A DNA stretch of 64,000 nt, from contig CM053329.1 of the NCBI GenBank assembly GCA_028583605.1, positions 17,999,955-18,063,954 of the forward strand, given 5' to 3'. The stretch's first letter is position 1, and each line of letters starts with the position of its first letter. The notes beneath the pieces were generated by a model. It saw nothing but the letters and a program-made list of their open reading frames with translations. It searched no databases and was not told the DNA's origin. Shown one piece after another: positions 1 through 12,600 of this stretch. Both the position numbers and the translations under genes were made by a program. The stretch comes from Dastarcus helophoroides (lineage: Eukaryota; Arthropoda; Insecta; Coleoptera; Bothrideridae).

Positions 1-1179
1 AAAACAGAATGAAGAAAACAATTCCGAGAATCTTCAGATTAAAATCTTAACACCATAAAACATTTAACAATTCGAAAAATGAAGTTAAACAATTTAAGAT
101 TTCTAGAAAAAATTTCAGAGTTGTTTCTTAATTTTTTTTTGAAATTTACACCTTTTTCAGAATATCGACATACTTTTCCAAAGTTTTAACTAGTGAATTT
201 AAATTCTCCGTAATTAAAATCTTATTATATTATTATATTATAATACCAAAAGGATGAAAATTTCGTGTTTAAAAAAAGTCAAAATCAAAAACAAAAAAAA
301 ACAAAAAAACATAAACAAAAGACGGTTCATCGCCATCTATCCTTGTTTCCGCATCCTACTCGCAGTGCTTTGAAAGCATAATGGGGTTACCCTTTGCGAG
401 TGGATTAAACTTAAAAAAAGTCCGAATTTTAAAAAAACTACAAAACTTTTTTTATTTTATACCTTTAGATATTTTGACTTATTTTTAATACTAAATGTTC
501 TCAAAAGTATTGAGTTTTATTTTGGGAAATCTTATTTTAATGCTTTTGGAGATTTTGAAATTTTTTTTAATTGCTAATTTTCTCAAAATTATTGAGAAAT
601 ATTTTCGGAAATTTCCAATTTTTTCTTACAATTACGGATTTAAAGGTAAAACATTTACAATTAATTTACCACGATGAAAATTTTTATAATTTACGAAGGA
701 AGTTTTGTGTTCAAAAAGTCGAAAAGTGCGAAAAAAAATTTGAATTTCGAAAACATAAGAAGCTATTTTTAGTTTTCCATTGTTAAAACTGTTGATATTT
801 TTTTGAATTTTTAAATCGAAATTCTTATTTTTTTTTGAATTCCAAGTGCATTATCGAATTGTTGAGAGAGGAGACTTTGAGGCCAAAGCCAGCATCACAA
901 GAAACAAAATTTTAAGATTAAATTCCAGTCTTAACTCAAAATTTTGAGGTATAGAAAATTTTGAGTTTAAAATTTAAGTTTCGATTTATTTTAAAGTTCA
1001 CGTTTCTAGATAAAGTTAAAATTTTAAATTGGAGCCCAATTTTTTTTTAACTTTTTCAATTTTAAAGTCAACTATTTAAACTATTTAACTATTTAAAAAA
1101 ATTGTTTAGGGAAAAGTCTAAATTTTGGAAAAAATTCGAAACGATTTTAGATTGAAATTTTCAATGTTTTTCTCCAAAA
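1..1179. other. AT-rich non-coding DNA
   Basis: Long A/T runs and short chance reading frames only. No gene, RNA or intact mobile element is seen, apart from the short dispersed repeat at 341-418. Confidence 0.6.
341..418 (+). repeat. Short dispersed repeat, copy A
   Basis: A ~78-bp segment running from CCTTGTTTCCGCATCCTACT to GAGTGGATTAAACTTAAAA. It recurs with few changes at 2585-2666 and as a partial copy at 40011-40051. It is unrelated to its neighbours. Terminal repeats and a poly-A tail are not evident, so its class is unknown. Confidence 0.7.
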
Positions 1180-1338
1180 TTTTGGTGGAATGGACTGATC
1201 CTTGTTTATTTTCAAAAACTGATATTCAAATGTTCCCTGAAACCAAATAGGATTAAAAAATACAACAATAGTTGCTCTAAGAGAGCAGCTGTTTCTTTTT
1301 AATCTATTTTGGTTTCAGACGACAAGATTTGTATATCA
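1180..1338. mobile_element. Foldback MITE copy 1 (long arm left)
   Basis: The left arm starts TTTTGGTGGAATGGACTGAT and contains the CCTGAAACCAA core. The right arm is its inverted counterpart, ending GGTTTCAG...AAGATTTGTATATCA. The centre holds the GTTGCTCTAA/AGAGCAGC pair. The copy is diverged. Near-matching flanks (TTTTCTCCAAA left, TTTTTTTCCAAA right) suggest an old target-site duplication. The right arm lacks the outer ~35 nt present on the left. Confidence 0.75.
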
Positions 1339-1375
1339 TTTTTTTTCCAAATTTAGAGCCCCTAAATTGTAATTT

Positions 1376-2584
1376 GTTCAAAAGAATCAAAATCAAGAAA
1401 TATTTGTAAGAAATTGTTGTTACATTCGACTTTAAAATTTTCAAGAACAATTTTTTGAAAACTTTAAAATTATCCTTCGCATATTTTTTCAGTTTTTTTT
1501 CAATGAAATTTTAGTTTCAACATAAAATTCTTTATTGTAAAGTAGTAACTTCAAATAAAAATTATTAAAAATTGCATCTTTAAACTTCACATTCCGAGGA
1601 AAAAAAAATCAAAATTAAAAAATATTTTCAAAAAACTGTTGTTACAAATTCGACTTGAAAATTTTAAAGAACAATTTTTTGAAAACTTTAAAATTATCCT
1701 TCGCATATTTTTTCAGTTTTTTTTCAATGAAATTTTAGTTTCAACATAAAATTCTTTATTGTAAAGTAGTAACTTCAAATAAAAATTATTAAAAATTGCA
1801 TGTTTAAACTTCGCATTCCGAGGAAAAAAATCAAAATTAAAAAATATTCAAGAAACTGTTGTTACAAATTCGACTTCAAAATTTTCAAGAACAATTTTTT
1901 GAAAACCTTAAAATTATCCTTCGCATATTTTTTCAGTTTTTTTTTCAATGAAATTTTAGTTTCAACATAAAATTCTTTATTGTAAAGTAGTAATTTCAAA
2001 TAAAAATTATTAAAAATTGCATGTTTAAACTTCACATTCCGAGGAAAAAAAATCAAAATTAAAAAATATTTTCAAGAAACTGTTGTTACAAATTCGACTT
2101 CAAAATTTTCAAGAACAATTTTTTGAAAACTTTAAAATTATCCTTCGCATATTTTTTCAGTTTTTTTTCAATGAAATTTTAGTTTCAACATAAAATTCTT
2201 TATTGTAAAGTAGTAACTTCAAATAAAAATTATTAAAAATTGCATCTTTAAACTTCACATTCCGAGGAAAAAAATCAAAATTAAAAAATATTTTCAAGAA
2301 ACTGTTGTTACAAATTCGACTTCAAAATTTTCAAGAACAATTGTTTGAAAACTTTAAAATTATCCTTCGCATATTTTTTCAGTTTTTTTTTTCAATGAAA
2401 TTTTAGTTTCAACATAAAATTCTTTATTGTAAAGTAGTAATTTCAAATAAAAATTATTAAAAATTGCATCTTTAAACTTCACATTCCGAGGAAAAAAATC
2501 AAAATTAAAAAATATTTTCAAGAAACTGTTGTTACAAATTCGACTTCAAAATTTTAAAGAACAATTTTTTGAAAGCTTTAATAT
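1376..2584. repeat. 222-bp tandem array
   Basis: About five and a half copies of a ~218-226-bp unit, recognised by recurring ATTCGACTT (near 1425, 1649, 1867, 2091, 2311, 2537) followed by AATTATCCTTCGCATATTTT and AAAATTCTTTATTGTAAAGT. Copies are nearly identical, so amplification looks recent. Any apparent reading frames inside are by-products of the repeat. Confidence 0.9.
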
Positions 2585-2666
2585 TCTTGCTTCCGCATCC
2601 TACTCGAAGTGCTTTGAAAGTATAATGGGTTTACCCTTTGGGAGTGGATTAAACTTAAAAAAAAAA
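2585..2666 (+). repeat. Short dispersed repeat, copy B
   Basis: Matches copy A (341-418) from CTTCCGCATCCTACTCG to GGAGTGGATTAAACTTAAAA. It lies at the point where the regular 222-bp array breaks and changes into the ~300-bp units. Confidence 0.75.
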
Positions 2667-3300
2667 TCCTTTGCATGTTTTTTTTTTTTCATTTTTTTAT
2701 GCAGTTTTAGTTTCAACATAAAATTCCTAGTAGTAATTTCAAATAAAAATTATTAAAAATTCCATGTTCAAACTTCACATTCTGAGAAAAAGTTTGTCAA
2801 ATTCGAAACAATATTTTGTAAAAATTGTTACTACAAATTCGATCTTTTCGCAGATTGTGAAGGGTAAACAGAGGCTTTATAATTATTTTTTAATTACTGC
2901 TTTACAATTAAATACTTGATGCTAAAACTACACCCAAAAAAATAGGCGAAGGATAATTTTGGAGTTTTTAAAAAATCTTTTGCATGTTTTTTTTTTTTTC
3001 ATTTTTTTATGCAGTTTTAATGTCAACATAAAATTCTTTATTTTAAAGTAGTAATTTCAAATAAAAATTATTAAAAATTCCATGTTGAAACTTTACATTC
3101 TGAGAAAAAGTTTGTCGAATTCGAAACAATATTTTGTAAAAATTGTTACTACAAATTCGATCTTTTCGCAGAGTGTGAAGGGTAAACAGAGCCTTTATAA
3201 TTATTTTTTAATTACTGCTTTACAACTAAATACTTGATGCTAAAACTACACCCAAAAAAATAGGCGAAGGATAATTTTGGAGTTTTCAAAAAATGGTTCT
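2667..3300. repeat. Two ~300-bp tandem units derived from the 222-bp array
   Basis: The segment from CTTTGCATGTTTTTTTTT to CACCCAAAAAAATAGGCG occurs twice (about 2667-2975 and 2976-3290). Part is homologous to the 222-bp unit. The end of each unit (GGCGAAGGATAATTTTGGAG) is the reverse complement of the array's AAAATTATCCTTCGC segment, so these units contain an inverted piece of it. Confidence 0.8.
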
Positions 3301-4260
3301 CAAAAATTGAAGTTCGAAATCAAAATTACTAAAGTCAAAATTTTGGAACTGAAAGCTAAGATTTAAAATCAAAAAACCCTCTTTTGTTTAAAATTACTGC
3401 TTTACAATAAAAAATTGATATTAGCACCAAATTGCAGCAAAGAAACGAACGAATGGGTTTTCAAAAAACTTTGTTTTCGAAAACTGAAGTTTGAGGTCCT
3501 AATTTTAACAACAAAGTCGAAATTGTGGAACTGAAAATTATGGCTCAAAACGAAGTAGTTTTTACATTTTTTTCAAAACTGTCTCTCGAGAAATTTTGAG
3601 GTCCAAATTTGAAAATTAACTCGAAATTTCGAGACGGAATAAAAAAAAACATTTTTCGAGTTATGCCCCAATTATCGAAATTTTATATTTAAATAAAAAA
3701 TTGTGGAGCCAAAACAGCAATCTGTAGTTTAAATTGGAAAAGAATCCCCAGAAAAAAAATCTGAAAATTTCGAATTTATGAGCGAGTTTTCGACTTTTTA
3801 CCTCCAAGCTCTTTTATTCTCAAAATATAAGAAGTTGTCGAAATTTCGATTTTGAAATTCGAGATTTTGCCAAAGACTTAAAATATCTAAATTAGAAATT
3901 GAAGTTGAAAATTCCAGAAAAAAAAACCAACTTTTCGTCGCCAAAAGCTTAGAATATCTAAATTGGAAATTAAAGATGAACATTTTTTTTTTTGGTGGCA
4001 CTTTCAAAATTTTGTCATTTTCTCGAAGCTTTATCTTTTTCTTTGGTAACAATTTCCGAATTATGGCTTTTTCCCAAATTTCGACTTCATTTCGGCTTTT
4101 TTGAGAATTGGAATCCTTTTTAAAGTTTCATTTGGCTTTAAAAATTCTCTATTCAAAATGTTTCCTTTTTTATAATTTTTCAAAATTGTATTCTCGAAAA
4201 ATAAATCAATTTTTTAAAAAAAATCTTTCTCTTTAAAAATTTCGTCTTCATTAAAAATTT
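3300..4260. other. AT-rich non-coding DNA
   Basis: Degenerate AT-rich sequence with scattered short similarities to the preceding array. No gene is recognised. Confidence 0.5.
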
Positions 4261-4493
4261 AAATACAAAACTTGTCCTCTGAAACCAAAAAAGATTAAAT
4301 AACACAACAAAAGGTTGCTCTAACGCGTTTCGATAGCCAAGCTATCATCTTCAGATAGATACTGAAGATGATAGCTTGGCTGTCTTCAGTATCTCTCTGA
4401 AGATGATAGCTTGGCTATCGAAACGCGTTAGAGCAATCTTTGTTGTTTTTTTTAATCTTTCTTGGTTTCAGGGAAGAAGTTTTGTATTTCAAA
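4261..4493. mobile_element. Foldback MITE copy 2
   Basis: AAATACAAAACTTGTCC...GAAACCAAAAAAGATTAAA on the left is matched by TTTAATCTTTCTTGGTTTCA...TTTTGTATTTC on the right. The centre is a long palindrome (TCTAACGCGTTTCGATAGCC and its reverse complement) with an extra internal duplication of the GATGATAGCTTGGCT segment. Both outer arms are short. No target-site duplication is seen. Confidence 0.85.
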
Positions 4494-5036
4494 GTTGAAC
4501 ATTTCAAAAAAATCCAACTTTTCGTCCTTCTAACTCGAAATTTTGGTACCTATTTTTTTTTAAACAAAACAAATATTTTTTTCTTTTTAAATAGAAATTT
4601 CTATGTAAATTTTTTCTGAACCATTTGAGTTTAAGTCGACAACTGGACATTTTATTAAATTGGATATAGAAAAGTTAAAAAAAAAGGCGAAATAATTGAA
4701 ATTTTCACTTTAATCTTACCATAAATAAAAAGCTCTCAAATTTTAAAATATAAGTTAGGCTTTAACTTCAAATCTAAAATGAAAGTTCTAGAGATAATTT
4801 TCAGCATTTACTAAAAAAAATTGCATTTTAACACTTCCAGAAAAACTTGGAATTTTGGAATTAAAATATGTCGGTTAAAGTTGAACAGTAAATATTCCAG
4901 GAGAAGTCGAAATTTTAAGATTAGAAAATTTCAATCGAAATTCATTTATATAAAAAATGTAAAATGTAAAAAATTCTCTTACATAAAAATAGAACTACTA
5001 AAGTAATTTAGTCTAAATTTGAATTTAAAAAAAATT
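4494..5036. other. AT-rich non-coding DNA
   Basis: Nothing recognisable beyond low-complexity AT-rich sequence. Confidence 0.5.
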
Positions 5037-5120
5037 AAATACAAGTCTTGTTCCTGAAACCAAGAAAGATTAAGAAACCCAACGCGTTTCGATAGCCAAG
5101 CTATCATTTTCAGAGAGAAT
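5037..5120. mobile_element. Foldback MITE copy 3 (half element)
   Basis: Contains only the left arm and half of the centre (AAATACAAGTCTTGTTCCTG to GATAGCCAAGCTATCATTTT). The right half is missing. Confidence 0.75.
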
Positions 5121-5780
5121 TTTTTATGAAAGAAAGCCTTTGCAGGATTTTAAACTTCGAAATTTTTTAAACTAAATAAAACGTTTTCTAAAATTTCGCG
5201 TTTTTTACTAGAAATATCGACTCTAATCTTACTACTTGTAATAAAGAGTGTTGTAATTTTTGAGTTTAAAAATACCAAGCTCCGAATTTAAAATAACGGT
5301 ATTCTACTTATTATCCTTAATAAAATCCGGCGCATTCGCCATTTCAGTCGCGTATTGCAATATTCAAATGTTTGGGGTTAATTTTGCAACAAAATTCCAA
5401 ATAAAAAATAAACATTGTGATTTTTTCAATAAAATACAGATTGCATTTGGTCTTTTGCCATAGCGTAATTATTATTAAGTATCGATTAACTTGTTGCAGC
5501 AAAGAAAAAACTTCCGAATTCAAAAATTTGAAAAACTTTTCTTTTCATTTCATCGTTCCCTATGAGAACTGAAAACTAGTCACAGAAAGTGACAGCAGAA
5601 CCTCTATTTGCGTCATTTAATCTTTGAAAAAAAAATCCTAAATAAGCAATATTTTTTCATAGAAGTAACAACTTCTGTTTTTGCTTACAATCTTCGTCTT
5701 GTAGTAACTAATCTCCACCACTTAAAAATTCTTTAAAAACTGTTAAAATGGGAATTTGTTTTAGTTGTATCTTAATTACT
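5121..5780. other. AT-rich non-coding DNA
   Basis: Unique AT-rich sequence. The short reading frames here have no recognisable similarity to known proteins. Confidence 0.4.
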
Positions 5781-6230
5781 AGTTGTCTTCGAGCGGCCAT
5801 TTAAACCTCGAGGCTTATCGCTCAAAAATGACTATTTCGAAGATAGCTCTAAAACTAGAACCGTCTCAACCAATTCCAATTGCCGTTTTCATCCGACGAC
5901 GTCGTCATTTAACTTAACCCACAATTTCCCCCTGTTTATATCGATGACAGCAGACAGTCGGTTCAAAGACTTCCACTGGCCGATATTGATCCCAATATAT
6001 TCAATTAAACCCGTCTACCAGCTGCATCGGTTCAATTGATCAAATAGAAATTTAAATTCGGCGTGAAATTGTCGACAGAAGTCTTGAGAGCGGATGATGA
6101 GTCCCGATATTGGTATTGATCCAAGAGGACACGCGCTGACCGGACCTCTAGTGACATCTGTGCGTCGCGTTTGCAATCTGTGTCTGCCCGACTGGCGAAA
6201 TACGAGGTACGTTCAAATATAATTTGCAAG
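5781..6230 (+). other. GC-richer island with strong splice-donor sequence
   Basis: Base composition shifts sharply to mixed sequence with many CpG, unlike the flanking AT-rich DNA. At 6201-6212 it reads TACGAG followed by GTACGT, a good match to an insect 5' splice site (exon end at 6206). The upstream segment has no long open frame on the plus strand, so a non-coding first exon or a conserved regulatory element are both possible. No promoter motif can be fixed with confidence. Confidence 0.3.
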
Positions 6231-6650
6231 GTGCTGCGATATCTCTGAATTTGACGCTTTTAAGACATTGGTTAGTAGTTTTAAGTTACTGGAGCGGTTT
6301 GCTTGTGTACAGAAAATGTTAACGAAAAGAAAAATAATATTTATTTGTTTGCTCGTTTGCATGGATTACTATCCTGAATTCATCTGGGCAAAATTATTTG
6401 ATGCTTTAAGTAGTTTTGTTTCGAATTTTAAGAAGAAATCATCCTTTTTTACATTCGGAAAAATAGTAGAAGGAAAGAACTGAAGAACAACAATGCCACT
6501 GGTACTTGTGCATTAGGGTTCCATATTGTGGTCAAGCTTAATCACTGTTTACCTTACAGTTGCTAATTAAATTTGAATTATTTTGTGACTTCAAAGCAAT
6601 ATTCCTATATATATCTCATCACAAATCAAAATTTGGGACCAGTGAAATGG
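6231..6650. other. Non-coding DNA between island and satellite
   Basis: No gene is recognised. A 71-codon frame (6268-6483, plus strand) has no recognisable motif and is probably chance. Confidence 0.4.
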
Positions 6651-9600
6651 AATAAAAAAGTGCTTTATAATATGCAAATGAAATCCTTTCATATGATACC
6701 AAACTTGCCTATGAAAGTTTACTTCAAATTTTGACACCCAGTTTCAGCCCCCTTTGGGGTTAGTATAATTGTAAATAAATCAATTTTTATTTCTCTCTTT
6801 AACCTGTAATATGGCACCTTTGTTCATACCGAGTTTCAAGCTTTTGAGTCAACTTGAAGTATCATTTGACCTTTATGATAAGCAGGTGAGTGAATACTGG
6901 TCACTATCAAAATAGGTTATCAAATACCATAAATTTTAAATGCGTTGAGTTATTAACTCAATTTTTACATAAAACTATGGCATTGCAGAACTTAGTATTT
7001 GGTGTTAATTTTAGCTTGATACATTGAAATGTTCTACAAAAAAAGTGCTTTCATATGATGCCACACTGACCTATGCAATCTCACTTCAAATTTTGACACC
7101 TCAATTCGCTCCTCAGATTCGATAGAATTGATAATTAATCATTTCCATTTTTCTGCTTTAACTTGGATCTCTCTTCGTGCCAAGTTTCAAGCTTCTGAGT
7201 CAACTGAAACTTCTCTTTGACCTGCAGGATGGGCCAGTGTGTAAATACTGGTCACTATCAAAATACGTTTTCAGAGACCAGTTTTAATGCATTGAGTTAT
7301 TAAACCCCAATTCTATACGAAATAATAATATTGCAGTATTTGGTGTTGATTTTAACTTAATACATGCCATTCTAGAAAAAAATTGCTTTCTCACCTTTGA
7401 AACTTTACTTCAAATGTTGACATTAAATTTGAGTTCTTTTTGGGGTCACAGATTTGGAAACTAACCATTTTCTTTGCTTGTTACCTCAGAACTTTCTTGA
7501 TCCCTAGCTCCCAGCTTCTGAGTCAACTGGAAGTATCCTGTGACCTTCATGCCGAACAAATTAGTGAACACTGGTCGCTATCAAAATCTGTTTCTAAAGA
7601 CTATATTTTTTTAATCCGATTTATAAACCCAATTTTCATATATTTAACACTATGGTAATGTAGAACTTAATATTTGGTATTAATTTTGGTTTGACACATT
7701 GGGAGAGAGATGATGATAGAGAAAAGTTCTTTCATATAATACCATACTCGCCTATGAAATTGACTTCAAATTTAGACACCTCAATTTGGTCCTCCTTGAG
7801 GTCGATAGAATTAGACATTAATTATCTCCTATTTTGTTCTTCAAATTGTGGCACAGAAACTTTCTTCGTGCCGAGTTTCCAGCTTCTGAGCCAACTCGAA
7901 GTATTCTTTGACCTTCATGATGAGCAAATGAGTGAATGCTGGTCACTATCAAAATACGTTTTCAAAGGTTTTAATGCATTGGAATTGTAGTATTTGATAT
8001 TAATTTTAACTTGATGCATCGGCGATCTGTTTCGGGGAAAAGAGTGCTTTAATGTGGTGCACTCTCGCCTATGAAACTACTTTAAATGTTGATACCTAAT
8101 TTGAGATCTTCTTGGGATCGACAGAATTGAAAACTGATCATTTTCGGTTTTTATTTTTAACTTGTTATATGGGGCCTTTCTTCATGCCAAATTTCGAGCT
8201 CGTGAGACTACTAGAAGTACCCTTTGACCTTCATGATGAACAAGTGAGTGAACACTGGTCACTATCAAAATATATTTCCAAAGACCATATCTTTTTAGTG
8301 CGTTGAGTTATAAATTCAATTTTTACACAAAACTGGGGTATTATGGAACCTAGTATTTGGTATTAAATTTACCTTGATACATCAAGTCATTTCGGAGAAA
8401 AAGTGGTTTCATATAACAGCATACTCTCCTATGAAACCTAATTTAACATTTTGATACCCCAATTCAAATACCAATTGTGGTTGATTGAATTGAGAATTAA
8501 TCGTTTTCTATTTTTCTTTTTCACTTGTGATCTTAGACCATCGTTTATGCCAAGTTTCAACCCATTGCAGCAACTGGAAGTACCCTTTGACCTTCATGAT
8601 TAGCAAATGAATGAACACTGGTCACTATCAAATTATGCTTTCGAAAGCCGTATCTTTTTAGTGCATTGAGTTATAAACTCAATATTTACGCCAGGCTAAG
8701 CGTTTGTGGAACGTAGTATTTGGTATTAATTTTAACTAGATCCATTGACTCATTCCGGAGAAAAATATATTTTCATGTGATATCGAACTCTCTTATGAAA
8801 CCTAATTTCACATTTTGACACGTTGAGTCATTTTGGAGAAAAAATGTTTCATATGACGCCAAACTTTGCTATGAAAGTTAATTAGAAATTTTGGCACCCC
8901 AATTCGATCTTCTTTGGAGTAGATAGTATTAAAACTGAATCATTCTCTATTTTGTTTTCTTAATATATTAGACCTTCATTTATCCCAGTTTTAACCCACT
9001 GCAGCAACTGGAAGTACCTTTCGACCTTCATGATTAGTATATAAATCAATACTGGTCACTATCACAATATGTTTTCAAATGTCATATCTTTTTAGTGTGT
9101 TGAGTTATAAAATCAATTTTTACTCAAATCTAGGAGATTGTGGAACCTTGTATTTGGTATTAATTTTAACTTGATACATTGAGTCATTCCGGAGAAAAAG
9201 TGCTTTCATATGACACCATACTCTCCTATGAAATCTAATTTCACATTTTGATACCCCAATTCAATTCTTCTTGGGGTTGATTGAATTGAAAATTAATCAT
9301 TTTCTATTTTTCCTCTTTATTTGTGATCTTAGACCATCGTTTATGCTAAGTTTCAACCCACTGAAGCAACTGAAAGTACCCTTTGACCTGCATAATTAGT
9401 AAATAAATCAAGACTGGTCACTATCAAAATATGTTTTCAAAGACCATATCTTTTTAGTGTGTTGAGTTATAAACTCAATTTTTTCTCAAATCTAGGAGAT
9501 TGTCGAACCTTGTATTTGGTATTAATTTTAACTTGATACATTGAGTCATTCCGGAGAAAAAGTGCTTTCATATGACACCATACTCTCCTATGAAATCTAA

Positions 9601-12600
9601 TTTCACATTTTGATACCCCAATTCAATTCTCCTTAGGGTTGATTGAATTGAAAATTAATCATTTTCTATTTGTACTTTTTATTTGTGATCTTAGACCATC
9701 GTTTATGCCAAGTTTCAACCCACTGAAGCAACTGAAAGTACCCTTTGACCTGCATAATTAGTAAATAAATCAAGACTGGTCACTATCAAAATATGTTTTC
9801 AAAGGCCATATCTCTAGTGTGTTGAGTTATAAATTCAATTTTTACTCAAATCTAGGAGATTGTCGAACCTTGTATTTGGTATTAATTTTAACTTGATACA
9901 TTGAGTCATTCCGGAGAAAAAGTGCTTTCATATGACACCATACTCTCCTATGAAATCTAATTTCACATTTTGATACCCCCATTCAATTCTCCTTAGGGTT
10001 AATTGAATTGAAAATTAATCGTTTTCTATTTTTCCTTTTTATTTGTGATCTTAGACCATTGTTTATGCCAAGTTTCAACCCACTGAAGCAACTGAAAGTA
10101 CCCTTTGACCTTCATGATTAGCAAATAAATCAAGACTGGTCACTATCAAAATATGTTTTCAAAGGGCATATTTTTTTAGTGTGTTGAGTTATAAACTCAA
10201 TTTTTACTCAAATCTAGGAGATTGTCGAACCTTGTATTTGGTATTAATTTTAACTAGATCCATTGAGTCATTCTGGAGAAAAGTTATTTTCATATGACGT
10301 GGAACTCTTCTATGAAACCTAATTTCAGATTTTGACACGTTGAGCTATTTCGAAGAAAAAGTGCTTTCATATGACATCAAACTTTGTTATGAAACTTAAT
10401 TTGAAATTTTGGCACCCCAATTAGATCCTCTCTCGATAGGAATGAACATTAATCATTCTCTTTTTTGTTTACTTGAGATGTTAGACCTTCATTTACGCCA
10501 AGTTTTGACCTATTGCAGCAGCAACTGGAAGTACCCTTTGACCTTCATGGTTAGCAAATAAATGGATACTGGTCACTCAAGCCTTGTTTTCAAAAGCAGT
10601 ATCTTTTTAGTGTATTGAGTTATAAACTCAATTTTCATGCAAAGCTAAGGGATTGTGGAACGTAGTATTTGGTATTAATTTTAACTAGATCCATTGAGTC
10701 ATTCCGGAGAAAAAAATGTTTTTATATGACACTGCACTCTCCTATGAAACCCAATTTCAGATTTTAAAACGTTGAGACCTTTCGGAGAAAAAGTGCTTTC
10801 ATATGACACCAAACTTTACTTTGGGATCGATAGGATTGAAAATTAATCATTCTCTATTTTGTTTACTTAAGACTTTAGACCTTCGTTTGTGCAAAGTTTC
10901 AACCCACTGCAGCAACTGGAAGTGCCATTTGACCTTCATTATTAGCAAATAAACGAACACTGGTCACTATCAAAATATGCTTTCAAAGACCATATCTTTT
11001 TAATGCATTGAGTTATAAATTCAATTTTTACTCAAAACTAGGGGATTGTGGAACCTAGTATTTGGTATTAATTTTAACTTGATTTCGAAGAAGAAAAAGT
11101 GCTTTCAAATGACACCCCTTCTCCTAGGAACCTAATTTTAAAGACACACCAATTCGATGTCTCTTGAAGTTGATCGAACTGGAAATTAATCATTTTCTAT
11201 TTTTTATTTTTATTTGTGATATTAGGCCTTCGCTTATGCAAAGTTTCAACCCATTGCAGCAATTGAAGGTACCCTTTGACCTTCATGATGAGCAAGTGAC
11301 TGAATACTGGTCACTATCAAAATACGCTTTCAAGGTCATATCTTTTTAGTGCGTTGAGTTATTAACTCAATTTTCTTACAACACTATTTGATTATGGAGC
11401 TTGTCATTTATCATTAATTTTAACTTGATACATCGAGCCATTCTGGAGAAAAGTTGCTTCCATATGATAGCACATTCTCCTATGATACTCGATTTCAAAT
11501 TTTGACACCGAATTTCGTCCCTTCTTGGAATCGATGGAATTAAAAATTAATCAGCTTCCCTTTTTACTTTTACTTGAAAAGTTGAACTTTCTTCATGGCG
11601 AGTTTCAAGCTGCTGAGTCAATTCGAAGTACCATTTGACCTTCATCATGAGTAGTTGGGTCACTATCAAAATACGTCTTTGAAGGTTATATCTTTTTGTT
11701 CCATTTAGTTATAAACTTGACTTTTATATGTTACACTTTGTTCATTTTTTTTTGTTGGAACGGTCTGGTCCTTGGTTGTCTTCAAAAATTGAAATACAAA
11801 TCTTGTCCCCTGAAACCAACAAAGATCTTTCTTGGCTTGAGGGAATAAGATTTGTATTTCAACTTTATGCAATAATATTGGATTATGAAGCTTCCTACTT
11901 GGCATAAATTTCCTTTTGGTAAAGTGAGCTATTCTGGAGAGAATTTTTGTATTTTCTGGTATAAATTTTGACACCCCATTTCTCATCAGTTGGGGTCAGT
12001 AAAATTAGATATCACTAATTTCCTTAATTTTTGTATTACTTCCAACATGAGATATTTCTTTTTGTTAAATTTCAAGAATACTGGACCTTAATGCTTTAAA
12101 TTTTGATGACCATTGGTCATTATCAAATCACCATTTGGAAGGCCGTCTTTTTTTATTGCATTAAGCTAGAAAGTTGACTTCCTTGCTGACGTATAAGGTT
12201 GTAGAGTTTAGTATGAATTTCAATTTAATAGCTTTAGAAATTAACTTCAAAATTATTCTTGACTTCTTTCCCAGGAACATTAACCTGAAATTTAGTTACC
12301 CCCAATTCAGACCTTCTGAAGTTGACAACTAGAAATTGATGATTTGTTTTATGTCATTAATATTTGTGCCACAACACCACTCTTTATGCTAAATTTTAAG
12401 TCAACTGGAAGATAAACTCTATGTTTCGATGATCACTGGTCATTATCAAAATGTTATTTAATCGTCTGTAATTGCATTGTTCCAGAATGATGAATTTTTT
12501 ATTAAAGTATGAGTTTACGGATCTCAGTATTTGATATAAATTCAGCTTAATATACTTGGTGGTTGCTGAGAAAAATGTTTTTTATTTCCCTCATATGAAA

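Noticed and set aside
7440..8306. Several short plus-strand frames sharing a DLHDEQVSEHWSLSKY-like string, resembling a repeated protein domain.
   Set aside because: They fall once per ~340-bp satellite monomer, are broken by stops in other monomers, and show no start, splice or domain context.
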